From: Microcystis aeruginosa Ma_SC_T_19800800_S464
Lineage (GTDB): Bacteria > Cyanobacteriota > Cyanobacteriia > Cyanobacteriales > Microcystaceae
DNA length: 59,141 nucleotides
Direction of reading: 5' to 3'
Assembly: GCA_007095785.1 (NCBI GenBank)
Contig: SFBL01000046.1
Span: 1 to 59,141, forward strand
Position numbers and translations under genes: made by a program. Positions 1 to 8,365 of the stretch are shown here, in pieces; positions within the stretch are counted from its first letter, which is position 1; every line of letters begins with the position of its first letter. The notes under the pieces were generated by a model. The model made no database searches. It had not been told where the DNA came from and saw nothing but the letters and a program-made list of their open reading frames with translations.

Positions 1-175
1 CCAACCAATTGTTTTTTTAGCGATCGCCTCTGCCGAGCAAATAGTTACTTTGTACTATATTTTCGATGTCAAAATCGGGGTTAATGCTCTATTTATTTCA
101 AAATGAGAATTGCTGACTAATGATGAGCCGCCTCATCGGAAGCTCGCCAGTGGTGCACTTCAAATTTGAATCGGC

Positions 176-255
176 GCTTCAATCAATGTGCATGGTGCGT
201 TCCCCAAAAATCGATCGCTGGACCAGTAGGAGCCACATTAGGGAACGCACCCTAC
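176..255. repeat. 80-bp direct repeat, left copy (MITE-like)
   Basis: This 80-bp unit recurs at 943-1022 with three mismatches. Each copy contains inverted ends of about 11 bp (GGTGCGTTCCC and GGGAACGCACC), the form of a short non-autonomous insertion element. The two copies bracket the DUF433/DUF5615 gene pair. The 175 bp to the left of this copy hold no gene that I recognise. Confidence 0.85.
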
Positions 256-617
256 GGTGATTGCACCGTTAAGTCTCTCATTCTAATTTTGTCTTCTTCA
301 ATAACTGTAAAGTGTCCATACCAGTCATCCCGCAATGAGATAACCTTGGCAACTTTCTCAGCGACTACAGAGCCAGAAGGTACTCTTATTCTAAACAAAA
401 TAATACCAACACTGGCCGGCAACCTTGAACGAAAGGCGAGTTCTCCAAAATCTTTATCAAATGTCAAGAGAATACGATTTTCCGCTTGGGCGCGACTTAA
501 AACTTCCCGGTCCGAGATTCCGGGGGATTCCACCCTAATCCACAGGACATCATGGCCATTTTGTCGTAGGGCTTCAACCGCATCAAGGGGGAAATTTTCG
601 TTCGCTAGAAAACGCAT
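252..617 (-). CDS. DUF5615 family PIN-like protein (putative toxin)
   Basis: A 121-residue protein of the DUF5615 family, a compact PIN-like fold thought to act as the ribonuclease toxin of a type II toxin-antitoxin pair. The N-terminus reads MRFLANENFP, with the family's early Asn/Glu pair, and an acidic stretch FDKDFG lies near residue 53, both placed like the metal-binding acids of PIN domains. It lies 3 nt downstream of the DUF433 gene on the same strand, the usual antitoxin-first order. Its last codons run into the left 80-bp repeat, so its C-terminus may have been reshaped by that element. Toxin activity is inferred from the family and context only. Confidence 0.8.
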   Translation of the reverse strand: MRFLANENFPLDAVEALRQNGHDVLWIRVESPGISDREVLSRAQAENRILLTFDKDFGELAFRSRLPASVGIILFRIRVPSGSVVAEKVAKVISLRDDWYGHFTVIEEDKIRMRDLTVQSP

Positions 618-620
618 CAG

Positions 621-851
621 TTAAGCAGGAATAGCATAGACTTTCTCAGACTTGAGCATTACACTAGCATAGCTAAGACAAGCTTGAATATCTTCTACTG
701 TAATACCTGGGTAGTTTCGCAGAATTTCATCAACACTCCAACCTTGGGCGAGAAGATCGATGATCAATTCAACCGCAATCCTTGTTCCTTTAATGATAGG
801 TTTTCCCACCAAAATATCGGTATTTAGTGTAATTCGAGTTTCCCACTCCAT
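621..851 (-). CDS. DUF433 domain antitoxin
   Basis: A 76-residue protein with a typical DUF433 core (GKPIIKGTRIAVELIID, then a segment reading EILRNYPGIT and a DIQACLSYA helix), a winged-helix-like fold found as the antitoxin partner of DUF5615 proteins. I chose the ATG at 849-851 (MEWETRITLN) because family members begin just before this conserved stretch. A longer open frame reaching 974 is mostly repeat-derived sequence. The gene is directly followed by the DUF5615 gene, so the two are probably one transcript. The DNA-binding or autoregulatory role is inferred from the family. Confidence 0.82.
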   Translation of the reverse strand: MEWETRITLNTDILVGKPIIKGTRIAVELIIDLLAQGWSVDEILRNYPGITVEDIQACLSYASVMLKSEKVYAIPA

Positions 852-942
852 AGCTACATCATTGAAAGTGTTTTCAAAAAGGTCAAGGCTGCGTGGGACG
901 CACCCTATATCTCGTTTTATCATAACAGGATTTGGTATCACA

Positions 943-1022
943 GCTTCAATCAATGTGCATGGTGCGTTCCCCAAAAATCGATCGGTGGAGCAGTGGGAGC
1001 CACATTAGGGAACGCACCCTAC
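943..1022. repeat. 80-bp direct repeat, right copy (MITE-like)
   Basis: Second copy of the 176-255 unit (77 of 80 bases identical by eye), same orientation. Its right edge abuts the bioF fragment directly, so the element or the module it delimits may mark the break in bioF. Confidence 0.85.
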
Positions 1023-1346
1023 AAGATCGGCGATCGTACTTTAGAGATTATTCGTCTGGAACCGGAACGTCGCCAACGCTTACACCAAAATATTAATTTT
1101 GTCAAGAGTAAATTAAATAATCTTAATATATTGCCTTCGGAAACGGCGATTTTATGTTTACCGGTAGCCAATCCGGGTCAAGCTCTAGAATTATCGCAAA
1201 AACTGCTAGAAAAAGGGATTTTTGCCCCCGCAATTCGTCCTCCTACTGTTCCCACCAGTCGTCTGCGGTTGACTGCCATGGACACCCATAGCCCCGCCCA
1301 TCTAGAGGTTCTTGTCCAGTCTCTTGGCGAGTCTTTCCCCACATAG
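1023..1346 (+). pseudogene. bioF: bioF 3' fragment (8-amino-7-oxononanoate synthase)
   Basis: The reading frame following the right 80-bp repeat encodes about 107 residues matching the C-terminal third of BioF, the PLP enzyme that condenses pimeloyl-ACP or pimeloyl-CoA with alanine in biotin synthesis. The recognisable signature is IFAPAIRPPTVP followed by TSRLRLTAMDTH. No PLP-lysine region or any other upstream part of BioF is present in the 1 kb to the left, and there is no own start codon or ribosome site. It is therefore a remnant, not a functional gene. The rest of bioF may lie left of the window or have been lost. Confidence 0.75.
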
Positions 1347-1459
1347 GGAAAAAGTTTTTCGTGGGTGTAGGGTGTGGGGAACGGCTGAACTCACCCGCCG
1401 CTAGTAACTTTGGAGAATTACAAGTAGCCCATAGGGTCGGGTGCAGTGCTTTGTTAGAC

Positions 1460-1666
1460 TTATTGACCTCGCCCTGGCTTACAGTCGGCAAAACTTAATG
1501 CCTCTGTGTCTAGAAAACTGGCGATCGCCATCTCAATCATTGCTTCAACGGGATAATCAATTTCAGCAGCACGAGCAATCAAGGCATCCTGAATCCAATT
1601 TGGTAAGCGTCTTAAAATAATTTCTGCATCAGTGGACGAGATTTGCTCTGAAAGTTTCGCTTGCAT
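1460..1666 (-). CDS. Small hypothetical protein, possible antitoxin
   Basis: A 68-residue protein that I do not recognise. It has an amphipathic stretch (EIILRRLPNWIQDALIARAAE) followed by EAMIEMAIASFL, the pattern of a short ribbon-helix-helix or similar DNA-binding antitoxin, but no diagnostic motif. It starts 3 nt after the GIY-YIG gene ends, so the two probably share a transcript. Function as partner or regulator of the GIY-YIG protein is only an inference from spacing. Confidence 0.5.
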   Translation of the reverse strand: MQAKLSEQISSTDAEIILRRLPNWIQDALIARAAEIDYPVEAMIEMAIASFLDTEALSFADCKPGRGQ

Positions 1667-1669
1667 AAG

Positions 1670-2080
1670 TTAGGACTCCATGGGAATTTGGACATTATAG
1701 GGTGGCTCAGTCGCTCTCAAAATGATCGCCTCTAATTCTAATAGTAGCGCAGGGTTTTTCCAGTAAGGTATTGTCTGCACCGCTAGGCGTACATCTTCGC
1801 TTTTATATTGATCCAGCCAAGCCCACAAAAAAGCTTTGTGTCCACCTTTAAAACGACCTCGTAAACTTTTGGTTTTACCAATGTAAAGCAATCCCTGATA
1901 TCTATGCCTGACCGCGTAAATGCCAGGACGATCAGGAATGTCGCTAAAATCCCGGCTCAAGGGTTGGCATTGCTCAAAGGGAGTAAACGCAATGGTATCC
2001 AAGACGCTTCTTGCTTGGTTTTGTATTTCAGAGTTGTTCGTTGGCACGGAAGGCAGATTGTAAGTTCCCAAATTCATCAT
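1670..2080 (-). CDS. GIY-YIG nuclease-fold protein
   Basis: A 136-residue protein with a GIY-YIG endonuclease core: PGIYAVRH (the GIY strand) near residues 52-59, LLYIGKTKSLRGRF (the YIG strand and following Arg) near 64-77, and a glutamate in LELEAIILRATEP near 115 that fits the metal-binding Glu. The N-terminal 45 residues are not recognisable. Stand-alone single-domain GIY-YIG proteins are common in cyanobacterial accessory regions and their targets are mostly unknown. It is first of a two-gene unit with the 68-residue ORF. Confidence 0.8.
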   Translation of the reverse strand: MMNLGTYNLPSVPTNNSEIQNQARSVLDTIAFTPFEQCQPLSRDFSDIPDRPGIYAVRHRYQGLLYIGKTKSLRGRFKGGHKAFLWAWLDQYKSEDVRLAVQTIPYWKNPALLLELEAIILRATEPPYNVQIPMES

Positions 2081-2089
2081 GCCAGATGG

Positions 2090-2470
2090 CTACCCAAGTA
2101 TAAATTTAGAGCCAGAAAAAAATCGATAATACTTTTTCCCTGTAGCCTCATCATTAACAATTTCTGGGTTATCGCACTTGGTCATGCCTGAAGGTCCACT
2201 TGAAGTAAGATCACTAAAACCAAAAGGATCTCGATAGGCAATACATTTTCCTGCTGATATAGGGATAAAGCAATATCCATCCCTGTATATAGAACCTGGT
2301 ATGCTAGGCTGGACTCCATTTCTTGAACATTCATATTGGCGACGAGATTGAGCAATTAGGTTGCTTTGGTTGCTTTTGCCTAAAGTGTCAGTTCCTAATG
2401 CGACAGAGTTTGAAAAAGTAGTAACTGCGCTTGCAAGGAGTAGATAAGGGATCAGCTTACAATTTTTCAC
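2090..2470 (-). CDS. Secreted hypothetical protein
   Basis: A 126-residue protein with a probable signal peptide: basic start MKNCK, then a hydrophobic run IPYLLLASAVTTFSNSVAL, with cleavage likely near residue 25-30. The mature part has four cysteines (ECSRNG, GYCFIP, GKCIAY, TKCDNP), which could form two disulfides in the periplasm. I do not recognise the family. It lies upstream of, and on the same strand as, the GIY-YIG gene (9 nt gap), but a functional link is not evident. Confidence 0.6.
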   Translation of the reverse strand: MKNCKLIPYLLLASAVTTFSNSVALGTDTLGKSNQSNLIAQSRRQYECSRNGVQPSIPGSIYRDGYCFIPISAGKCIAYRDPFGFSDLTSSGPSGMTKCDNPEIVNDEATGKKYYRFFSGSKFILG

Positions 2471-2502
2471 GCTTAATTCCTTGGATATAATTCCGTCTAA
2501 CT

Positions 2503-2608
2503 ACATATTATAGGTCAACTTTCCACATATTATAGGTCAACTTTCCGTATAACACTCTCCAGAGTAACGATATACAGAAATTTTCCGTATAACACTCTCC
2601 AGAGTAAC
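2503..2608. repeat. Short tandem intergenic repeats
   Basis: A 22-bp unit occurs twice head to tail at 2503-2546, followed by two copies of a 27-bp unit at 2542-2568 and 2582-2608 containing AACACTCTCCAGAGTAAC. The rest of the 380-bp gap (2471-2852) shows no gene. Confidence 0.8.
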
Positions 2609-2852
2609 AATATGGGTCAACTTTCGGCATATCACTTCATTTAGGCGCAATCGCCAGAACTTTTCCCTATATCACGCCCAAAAGCTTGTTAGTCAGATTA
2701 GCTCACTGTAAACAGCCTCCTTTAAGGAGACTTATCATAGAAGCCTTCTAGAAATCTAGCAAAGATTCTCGTATCTGGCTGCACTTGGTCACAAAATTTC
2801 ACTATTATTTCGGGTGCGGTGATTTGTTAAAGTGATTGTTCACTAAATGGTA

Positions 2853-4289
2853 TCAGCCGCGACGACAATTATCACAATGACCACAGCGAAAATTATCGGC
2901 ATTTTCCTGAAAACCAAAGGCATTTAAGAGAAATTGCCAACGACAGCGACGGGTATAGAGGTAGGGAAACATCTCATTTTTAGGTTTAAAAGTCATCTTG
3001 GCTGAATTATGGCGATAAATAAGCCGATAATGAAAAGGATCGAGCCATTCTAAGCGATCGAGACTGTGTAAAAGGGAGAGAATGAGCGCACCATCGGGAA
3101 ATTCGGCACTAATCGCCTCTACTTTGCCCTCTAGGGGAATTTGGGCTAAAATTTGCCAAGCTTGTCGGTATTGACGCTCCTGTTGGGAGTTAAAGAATTT
3201 TTGCTGGTTTTTATCGCTATTATCTAACCATCCCGTCGGTTCACTAATTAAGGTGAGAGCCTGCATTTTGCCGCCATCGCGACCACCGCGGCCGATTTCC
3301 TGTAGGTATTCCGATAGTAAAGCTGGGGGTTGGTAGTGGACAACCCAACGCACATCGGGTTTATTGATACCCATGCCAAAAGCTGAGGTACAGACAACAA
3401 AAGTTAAATCCCCCCGCAGCCAATTTTGTTCTATTTGCCGACGCTGAAAGGGGGATAAACCGGCATGATAGGCACTGGTGCGATAGTGGAGAGATTGCAA
3501 CCATGCCGCTAAATTTTCACTATGGCGACGGGAACGAGTATAGATCAGGCCGGATTGTCGAGGTTGACCGGTGAGGAAGTTTAATAGTTGATGACGACGA
3601 CAACCGGGGCTAATACATATTTTGGTGCTTAAGTCAAGGTTTTGACGGTAGGGATTTATTAAGAAAAGTTGTGGTTTTTCTAGTTGTAAGACGCGGGTGA
3701 GAGTCTCACGGGTGGCGGGGTTAGCGGTGGCGGTAAAAGCAGCGATCGCTATTTGGCTGCCGGCCGGTTTTGATTGCAGAAGAGCGGGACGGACAGCACC
3801 GAGACGACGGTAAGCAGGACGAAAATTATCGCCCCACTGGGTTAAACAATGGGCCTCGTCGAGGATGAGAGCGTTAATTTTAACGTGGGGAAGGGTTAAT
3901 TTTGACCAGAGGGGCGGACTTAAGAGGGTTTCTGGGGAAAGATAGAGAAGTCGCAGGGTTTGATCTGCGATCGCTGCTAAGGTTTTCTTTCTCTGTTGTC
4001 GGGGGATTTCGTTATGAATCAGGGCGACGGGTAGTTTTTTGGCTAATAATTCCTCCACCTGATTTTCCATCAGGGCAACCAGGGGAGAAATCACTAGGGT
4101 TAAGCCGGTTTTTAATAAAGCGGGCAGTTGAAAACAGATAGATTTACCGAATCCCGTGGGCATGACAATCAGAGCATCTTTTGCCGCTAGAATTGTCTCG
4201 ATAATCTCCTGTTGGGGAAAGCGAAAGCTATCATAGCCCCAAATTTTTTGAAAAATAGTCTGGATGCTTTCGGTATCGTGGGAAGACAT
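2853..4289 (-). CDS. recQ: RecQ-family ATP-dependent DNA helicase
   Basis: A 478-residue 3'-5' DNA helicase of the RecQ family, acting in recombinational repair and fork restart. Motif I is MPTGFGKS (residues 43-50), motif II DEAH (144-147), the helicase C domain contains RQSGLIYTRSRRH and the motif VI stretch QEIGRGGRDG. The C-terminus keeps the zinc-binding cysteines of the RecQ-C region (RRCRW, then CGHCDNC near 468-474). The HRDC domain of longer RecQ proteins is absent, as in many cyanobacterial short RecQs. It stands alone, separated by repeats on both sides. Confidence 0.95.
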   Translation of the reverse strand: MSSHDTESIQTIFQKIWGYDSFRFPQQEIIETILAAKDALIVMPTGFGKSICFQLPALLKTGLTLVISPLVALMENQVEELLAKKLPVALIHNEIPRQQRKKTLAAIADQTLRLLYLSPETLLSPPLWSKLTLPHVKINALILDEAHCLTQWGDNFRPAYRRLGAVRPALLQSKPAGSQIAIAAFTATANPATRETLTRVLQLEKPQLFLINPYRQNLDLSTKICISPGCRRHQLLNFLTGQPRQSGLIYTRSRRHSENLAAWLQSLHYRTSAYHAGLSPFQRRQIEQNWLRGDLTFVVCTSAFGMGINKPDVRWVVHYQPPALLSEYLQEIGRGGRDGGKMQALTLISEPTGWLDNSDKNQQKFFNSQQERQYRQAWQILAQIPLEGKVEAISAEFPDGALILSLLHSLDRLEWLDPFHYRLIYRHNSAKMTFKPKNEMFPYLYTRRCRWQFLLNAFGFQENADNFRCGHCDNCRRG

Positions 4290-4319
4290 GGGTTAACTGC
4301 TGGGGTGTGGGGTGTGGGA

Positions 4320-4395
4320 AATGGGGAAATGGGGAAATGAGGAAATGGGGAAATGGGGAAATGGGGAAATGGGGAGGTGGGGAAGTGGGGAAATT
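4320..4395. repeat. G-rich minisatellite
   Basis: About ten head-to-tail copies of an 8-bp unit ATGGGGAA with slight variants, just upstream of recQ. Similar G-rich or C-rich runs recur at 11578-11700, 30420-30480 and 56350-56460. Confidence 0.9.
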
Positions 4396-4566
4396 GAACT
4401 AAAACCCTAACACCCTAACACCCCAAAACCCCCCGCAACGCGCACGCAGTGACCACTTTGACTATCCCGGAAGGGGAACAATTTTTCCACTGACTGGAAT
4501 TTTTTTTGCGCTTCTGTAATAATCTGTTACACTTATAGCGATCAATCTTTGTCTGGGGAATTACTG

Positions 4567-4752
4567 ATGACTGAACCTGTTAGTGCCACCGACCCCGCAG
4601 TAGAAACCGCCACCGAAGCGCAACCCAGTTACGTCAAGCTGGCGATGCGGAATATGGTCAAGAAAAAAGGCATCTCTTTAAAACACTTTTTTTTGACTAC
4701 GGCAGCCTTACTCGCCTTTTTTGTCGGTATTTCCTATCTGACGCGTCCCTAG
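4567..4752 (+). CDS. DUF3285 family small membrane protein
   Basis: A 61-residue protein matching the cyanobacterial DUF3285 family: acidic N-terminus, then a basic helix YVKLAMRNMVKKKGISLKHF and one C-terminal transmembrane segment (TTAALLAFFVGISYL). I chose the ATG at 4567; an in-frame TTG at 4549 would add six residues without an obvious benefit. It ends 11 nt before the ybeY start, so the two are probably cotranscribed. Function unknown. Confidence 0.8.
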   Translation: MTEPVSATDPAVETATEAQPSYVKLAMRNMVKKKGISLKHFFLTTAALLAFFVGISYLTRP

Positions 4753-4763
4753 GGTGAAATCTG

Positions 4764-5273
4764 GTGAGTGAGACTTTGCCCCTAGTGGTGGATTTATGCC
4801 TACAGGACAATTATTTTGATCCCGGAAATAGTCCTGTGGATGGGGAAACTTGGCACTATTGGTTAGAGACATGGTTAAGTTATCTATCGGATTATCTCCC
4901 CGTTGCCGCCGGTTATGAACTAAGTTTGCGCTTAACAGACGATCGAGAAATTCGGACCTATAATTCCCAATATCGCCACAAAGATCAACCGACGGATGTT
5001 CTCGCTTTTGCCGCCCTCGAAGTGGATTTCCCAGTCGATGAGGGCATTTTAGAGACTGAACCTTTATATTTGGGGGATATTATCATCTCTGTGGAGACAG
5101 CACAACAACAGGCTTTAACACAAAATCATTCTTTGGCACGAGAATTGGCCTGGTTAACTGCCCACGCTTGTTTACATCTTTTGGGTTGGGACCATCCCGA
5201 TGAAACAAGTCTCTTGGAAATGCTATCTTTACAGGAAACTTTGTTAACAACCGTCAAAATTGCCGATACATAG
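4764..5273 (+). CDS. ybeY: Endoribonuclease YbeY (16S rRNA 3'-end maturation)
   Basis: A 169-residue YbeY protein, a zinc-dependent single-strand RNase needed for 16S rRNA 3' processing and ribosome quality control. The diagnostic HACLHLLGWDH (H-x3-H-x5-H) is near residues 131-141, preceded by the TDVLAFA strand and LGDIIIS. It begins with GTG; no in-frame ATG precedes the conserved N-terminus. dgkA follows about 30 nt downstream, the same ybeY-dgkA order seen in many bacteria, supporting both calls. Confidence 0.93.
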   Translation: MSETLPLVVDLCLQDNYFDPGNSPVDGETWHYWLETWLSYLSDYLPVAAGYELSLRLTDDREIRTYNSQYRHKDQPTDVLAFAALEVDFPVDEGILETEPLYLGDIIISVETAQQQALTQNHSLARELAWLTAHACLHLLGWDHPDETSLLEMLSLQETLLTTVKIADT

Positions 5274-5305
5274 TTAGTTGTTTTTGTCAAGCATTATTGA
5301 GGAAT

Positions 5306-5794
5306 ATGAAGACAAATTATCATCAAGCCAACCAATCTGCCAGCATACCTAATCCCTATCTCAACAATAATTTTATCCCTCGATCGGGACAGGTTAGTGA
5401 GGGCAACAATCCCAGTCAAAGAGAATACGCTTGGCAAGTCGCCTCGAATCTGTTAGTCAGTTTTCGCTACGCTTGGGCAGGAGTCCGTTATGCTTTTGTC
5501 AGTCAAAGAAATTTTCGCATTCACACCCTGATTACCCTAGTAGCGATTAGTTGGGGCTTATTTTTGCGGGTTAATGCCATGGAAATGGCGATTGTCACCC
5601 TTACCTGCGCTCTGGTGATGGTCTTAGAATTAATTAACACTGCCCTAGAATCAGTGGTAGATCTGACGGTGGGGCAATCCTACCATGATTTAGCCAAAAT
5701 AGCGAAAGATTGTGCCGCCGGTGCCGTTTTAATCGCCTCGATCGCCGCTTTACTCGTAGCGGCTTTTATTTTTATTCCCCATTTATTAGGGTAA
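5306..5794 (+). CDS. dgkA: Diacylglycerol kinase family protein
   Basis: A 162-residue integral membrane protein of the prokaryotic DgkA/undecaprenol kinase family. The core starts at SFRYAWAGVRYAF and holds the hallmark ELINTALESVVDL, with three transmembrane segments (TLVAISWGLFLRV, MAIVTLTCALVMVL and the C-terminal AVLIASIAALLVAAFIFI). The N-terminal 45 residues are a polar extension that is not conserved in the family. In Gram-negative types it recycles diacylglycerol; undecaprenol phosphorylation is the alternative. The ATG at 5306 is preferred to the TTG at 5297. It is the last gene of the DUF3285-ybeY-dgkA run. Confidence 0.9.
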   Translation: MKTNYHQANQSASIPNPYLNNNFIPRSGQVSEGNNPSQREYAWQVASNLLVSFRYAWAGVRYAFVSQRNFRIHTLITLVAISWGLFLRVNAMEMAIVTLTCALVMVLELINTALESVVDLTVGQSYHDLAKIAKDCAAGAVLIASIAALLVAAFIFIPHLLG

Positions 5795-5810
5795 GCGGGA
5801 AGCTTTTTTC

Positions 5811-6036
5811 AGTGATCAGTAAACAGTAAACAGTAAACAGTGAACTGAAAACTCAAATCTGATCACTGATCAGCTGTACTGATTTTAAAACGCTTAGGGG
5901 AAAATTCAGTACAAATGCTCTAGCATTCTCTCCCTGCTGCCAACTATGGCACTCCAGTGCAGTCTTAACCAGTAATTTAGATACTCAACAGCTTAACTGA
6001 TCACTGATAACTGATCACTGATCACTGATAACTGAT
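5811..6036. repeat. Dispersed heptamer and palindromic repeats
   Basis: The 440-bp gap 5795-6236 holds AGTAAACAGTAAACAGT runs (5817-5840) and alternating GATCACTGAT/AACTGATC units (5863-5876 and 5996-6036) that can form hairpins. Nothing coding is seen here. Confidence 0.8.
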
Positions 6037-6236
6037 TTGGCACAAGAGGACTCGACAGCTTTTAGCCGATAAATTTAACTTTTCTTAACCTAAGCCTAAA
6101 CTGGTGAGGGGAGAGGGTTTCGCTATATATAAAAAATTGTAATCGTCGATACAGCAAAAAATCTCTTTTGTCCCCCTATAGGTTAGAATATAGTTAGTGA
6201 TAAGACTTCTTTTGTAGATCTTGCAGGAAATCTCCC

Positions 6237-6476
6237 ATGAGTGCCATAACTTTCTCCACCGCTCCCACCGCTTACTCTATCAGGATGATTAAGGACGAAG
6301 TCCGTCAGATGGTAGAACAGGGGGTAGTGAGCAGACACCAACCGATCTACACCCTCTGTCAGTTCATTCCCCCTCGGGAGTGGGTTTGTGTTGAATGTGA
6401 ACTAGAACGATGTGACTACCTTCTCAGAGATCAAATTGGTGACTTAATCGCCTCGGAATCTTGGGATAATGACTAA
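6237..6476 (+). CDS. DUF4327 family protein
   Basis: A 79-residue soluble protein matching the cyanobacterial DUF4327 family: YSIRMIKDEVRQMVEQGVVS, then QPIYTLCQFIPPREWVCVE and a C-terminus RDQIGDLIASESWDND. Two or three cysteines are conserved around WVCVECELE. Function is not known; it is found almost exclusively in cyanobacteria. It stands alone, with a hairpin terminator after it. Confidence 0.85.
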   Translation: MSAITFSTAPTAYSIRMIKDEVRQMVEQGVVSRHQPIYTLCQFIPPREWVCVECELERCDYLLRDQIGDLIASESWDND

Positions 6477-6556
6477 ACTCTCCCGTTTGCCGATCTGGGT
6501 AAAAATCGAACTGATCAGAAAATTAGCAGCCTTGTCCACTTTTTTAACTATTATAA

Positions 6557-6584
6557 TTCAGCCCCGGTTAATTCTGGGGCTGAA
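6557..6584. terminator. Hairpin between convergent genes
   Basis: A perfect 9-bp stem TTCAGCCCC/GGGGCTGAA with a 10-nt loop lies between the convergent DUF4327 and methyltransferase genes. There is no strong T-run on either side, so it may act as a weak bidirectional terminator or as a transcript-stabilising hairpin. Confidence 0.5.
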
Positions 6585-6705
6585 ACTATGGGGACGGGAA
6601 GGGGATAATTGTTAAGAAAAAAGAAGTTTTGGCAAGATTTAGCCAAGTTAGTTGACAAGTTACCCATTGCTAAGGGACGCTATCTCTAACATCCCCAAAT
6701 TTTCC

Positions 6706-7896
6706 CTAACTTAAAATCAGTAGTTGGCGCTGTTGTAAAGAACGCACACCAGTTAATCCTAAAGCAACTTGAGCATCGATTGCTGCCACAGTTAAACGAC
6801 CATCACAAGCTTGTAAAAAAGCAAATTCTCTCTCCGAGAGATTAACCGGCCGATAATCGTAATCTAGAACACTTGCACTAGGCCAACCATAAAGACAGGG
6901 ATGAACTTCGGCCACTGCATTCTCGAGGACTTGATCCCCGGACCAATCGGCAGTCAAAATCGGTGGTTTAGCGAGGAAAAATTCGTAGTGGGTGATTTCG
7001 GGGTCTAATAATTCCGTCAAGCGATAACGTTCCCTTTCCCCTAAATTTTGCGCTCTAGCCATCAATTCGGGGGATTTACCCAATAAACGCTCTAATTCCC
7101 AGTAGGAAGGGTTAGAAAAGCCAATAAAGGCTAATCCTGACGCGTCAATCAGTTGAAAGAGGGTATCGATATTATAGTCCACTTCCCGGGGGTGAACGTA
7201 CATATCAGCGAAGGACTCATCGCGATGATTTTCCATTGACCAACGCTCTTTTTCCCGTTTCAAAATGCGATTATCTTCCGGTAGAGAGGCAAAAATCTCT
7301 CGGCCGACAGCGACCCCATCTTTATAATCCCCGCGTCGGTCTCCCTGCAAAAGTGCGATCGCAGATTGCATTAACTGGATTTCCCAGCGTCCCAATTGTG
7401 CATAGACGAAAATGTGCAGCAGACCCCCGGGGGCCAGTTTTTGCGCGAGGGATTGAATACCTTTAATCGGGTCTGGGAGATGGTGCAGCACCCCGACGCA
7501 GTTAATTAAATCAAATTCTCCGGGGAGATTAGTGGCAGATTCAAGGGGTAAATGGTGAAAATCGAGAGAACCTCGGTGCTTTGCTGCGACTCCCGAACGA
7601 TTACAGCGTTCTTTGGCAATTTCTAGAGCTTTTTCACTGATATCTATAGCGACTACATGAGCGAAAGGGTTGAGCGCAAGCAGATATTCGGTTCCTGCAC
7701 CGGTACCACAACCCGCATCGAGAATCCGGATATCCTCTCGTTCAGGCCTACGATGACAACAAAAGTTATAGGCAGCAATCCAATTCCAGCGCCAATTGTA
7801 ACCCGGAGGAGGTTCGTCTAGGAGCGGTTCGGGGGGAAAAGGATAGGTATTGTAGAGACGTTGTACAGCAGTGCGAATAGTAGCGTCGTCGGACAT
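6706..7896 (-). CDS. Class I SAM-dependent methyltransferase
   Basis: A 396-residue protein with a Rossmann methyltransferase domain: motif I ILDAGCGTGAGTE at residues 58-70, an acidic motif II strand VVAIDIS, and NCVGVLHHLPDP near motif IV, typical of methyltransferase type 11/12. The N-terminal YNTYPFPPEP is characteristic of a cyanobacterial family in which it precedes the catalytic domain. The C-terminal half (about 200 residues) has no recognised catalytic motif and probably binds the substrate. The substrate is unknown. Divergent from the defence region at 8.3 kb. Confidence 0.85.
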   Translation of the reverse strand: MSDDATIRTAVQRLYNTYPFPPEPLLDEPPPGYNWRWNWIAAYNFCCHRRPEREDIRILDAGCGTGAGTEYLLALNPFAHVVAIDISEKALEIAKERCNRSGVAAKHRGSLDFHHLPLESATNLPGEFDLINCVGVLHHLPDPIKGIQSLAQKLAPGGLLHIFVYAQLGRWEIQLMQSAIALLQGDRRGDYKDGVAVGREIFASLPEDNRILKREKERWSMENHRDESFADMYVHPREVDYNIDTLFQLIDASGLAFIGFSNPSYWELERLLGKSPELMARAQNLGERERYRLTELLDPEITHYEFFLAKPPILTADWSGDQVLENAVAEVHPCLYGWPSASVLDYDYRPVNLSEREFAFLQACDGRLTVAAIDAQVALGLTGVRSLQQRQLLILS

Positions 7897-8365
7897 GAAA
7901 ATTGGCGGAGTTTAGGATAACACTCGATCGATTGTCTCACAGACGGCAGCGATCGGGAAAGTCGGCCGGGGTTTTTTTGAGTTGGTCGGGGGTAAATAGA
8001 CCTCTTGTAAAAATCAAAAATTGTTGTTAGGGTTAGGAGTCAGGAGCCAGTAGTCAGGAGTCAGGAGAATTAAGAATGAGCATTAATCAATTAAATGATC
8101 TATTTAAGAATTTTATGCAATTTAATTCTTATTTTTACCGTTTTTGAACCCTCTAAAATTAATTATGCAAGAGTTTTAATTATAAATAATCATTATGAAT
8201 ATCCGGTTCTGTGCCAAAATTAGATATTATTTCTTTGGTCGATATTTTTTTCTATTCCTTGTCCTACTGTCTCTTAAGCCTATCTAAGTTTTACTGGCAA
8301 TTATTCGAGAGTCATTCTCTAACAATTATCTCAAATATAAGCAACTCTTGGCGATACAAAAATTC
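7897..8365. other. Intergenic region without a recognised gene
   Basis: AT-rich spacer between the divergent methyltransferase and ptuA genes. It holds three AGTCAGGAG-type repeats at 8038-8069. I looked for a reverse-transcriptase gene or retron-like RNA because ptuA/ptuB homologues also occur in retrons; none is visible. Confidence 0.6.

Noticed and set aside
621-974. 117-residue version of the DUF433 protein
   Set aside because: The first 41 residues are translated repeat and spacer; the family starts at the ATG at 849-851.
993-1346. Full 117-codon ORF with own start
   Set aside because: Its first codons are the insertion repeat; only the part after 1022 matches BioF, so it was scored as a pseudogene fragment.
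2503-2608. CRISPR-like array
   Set aside because: Units are directly tandem or separated by about 13 bp, only two copies each, and no cas genes are near; simple repeats.
7897-8365. Retron-type RNA upstream of ptuA
   Set aside because: No reverse transcriptase gene in the window and no obvious paired inverted ends, so a plain Septu pair is simpler.
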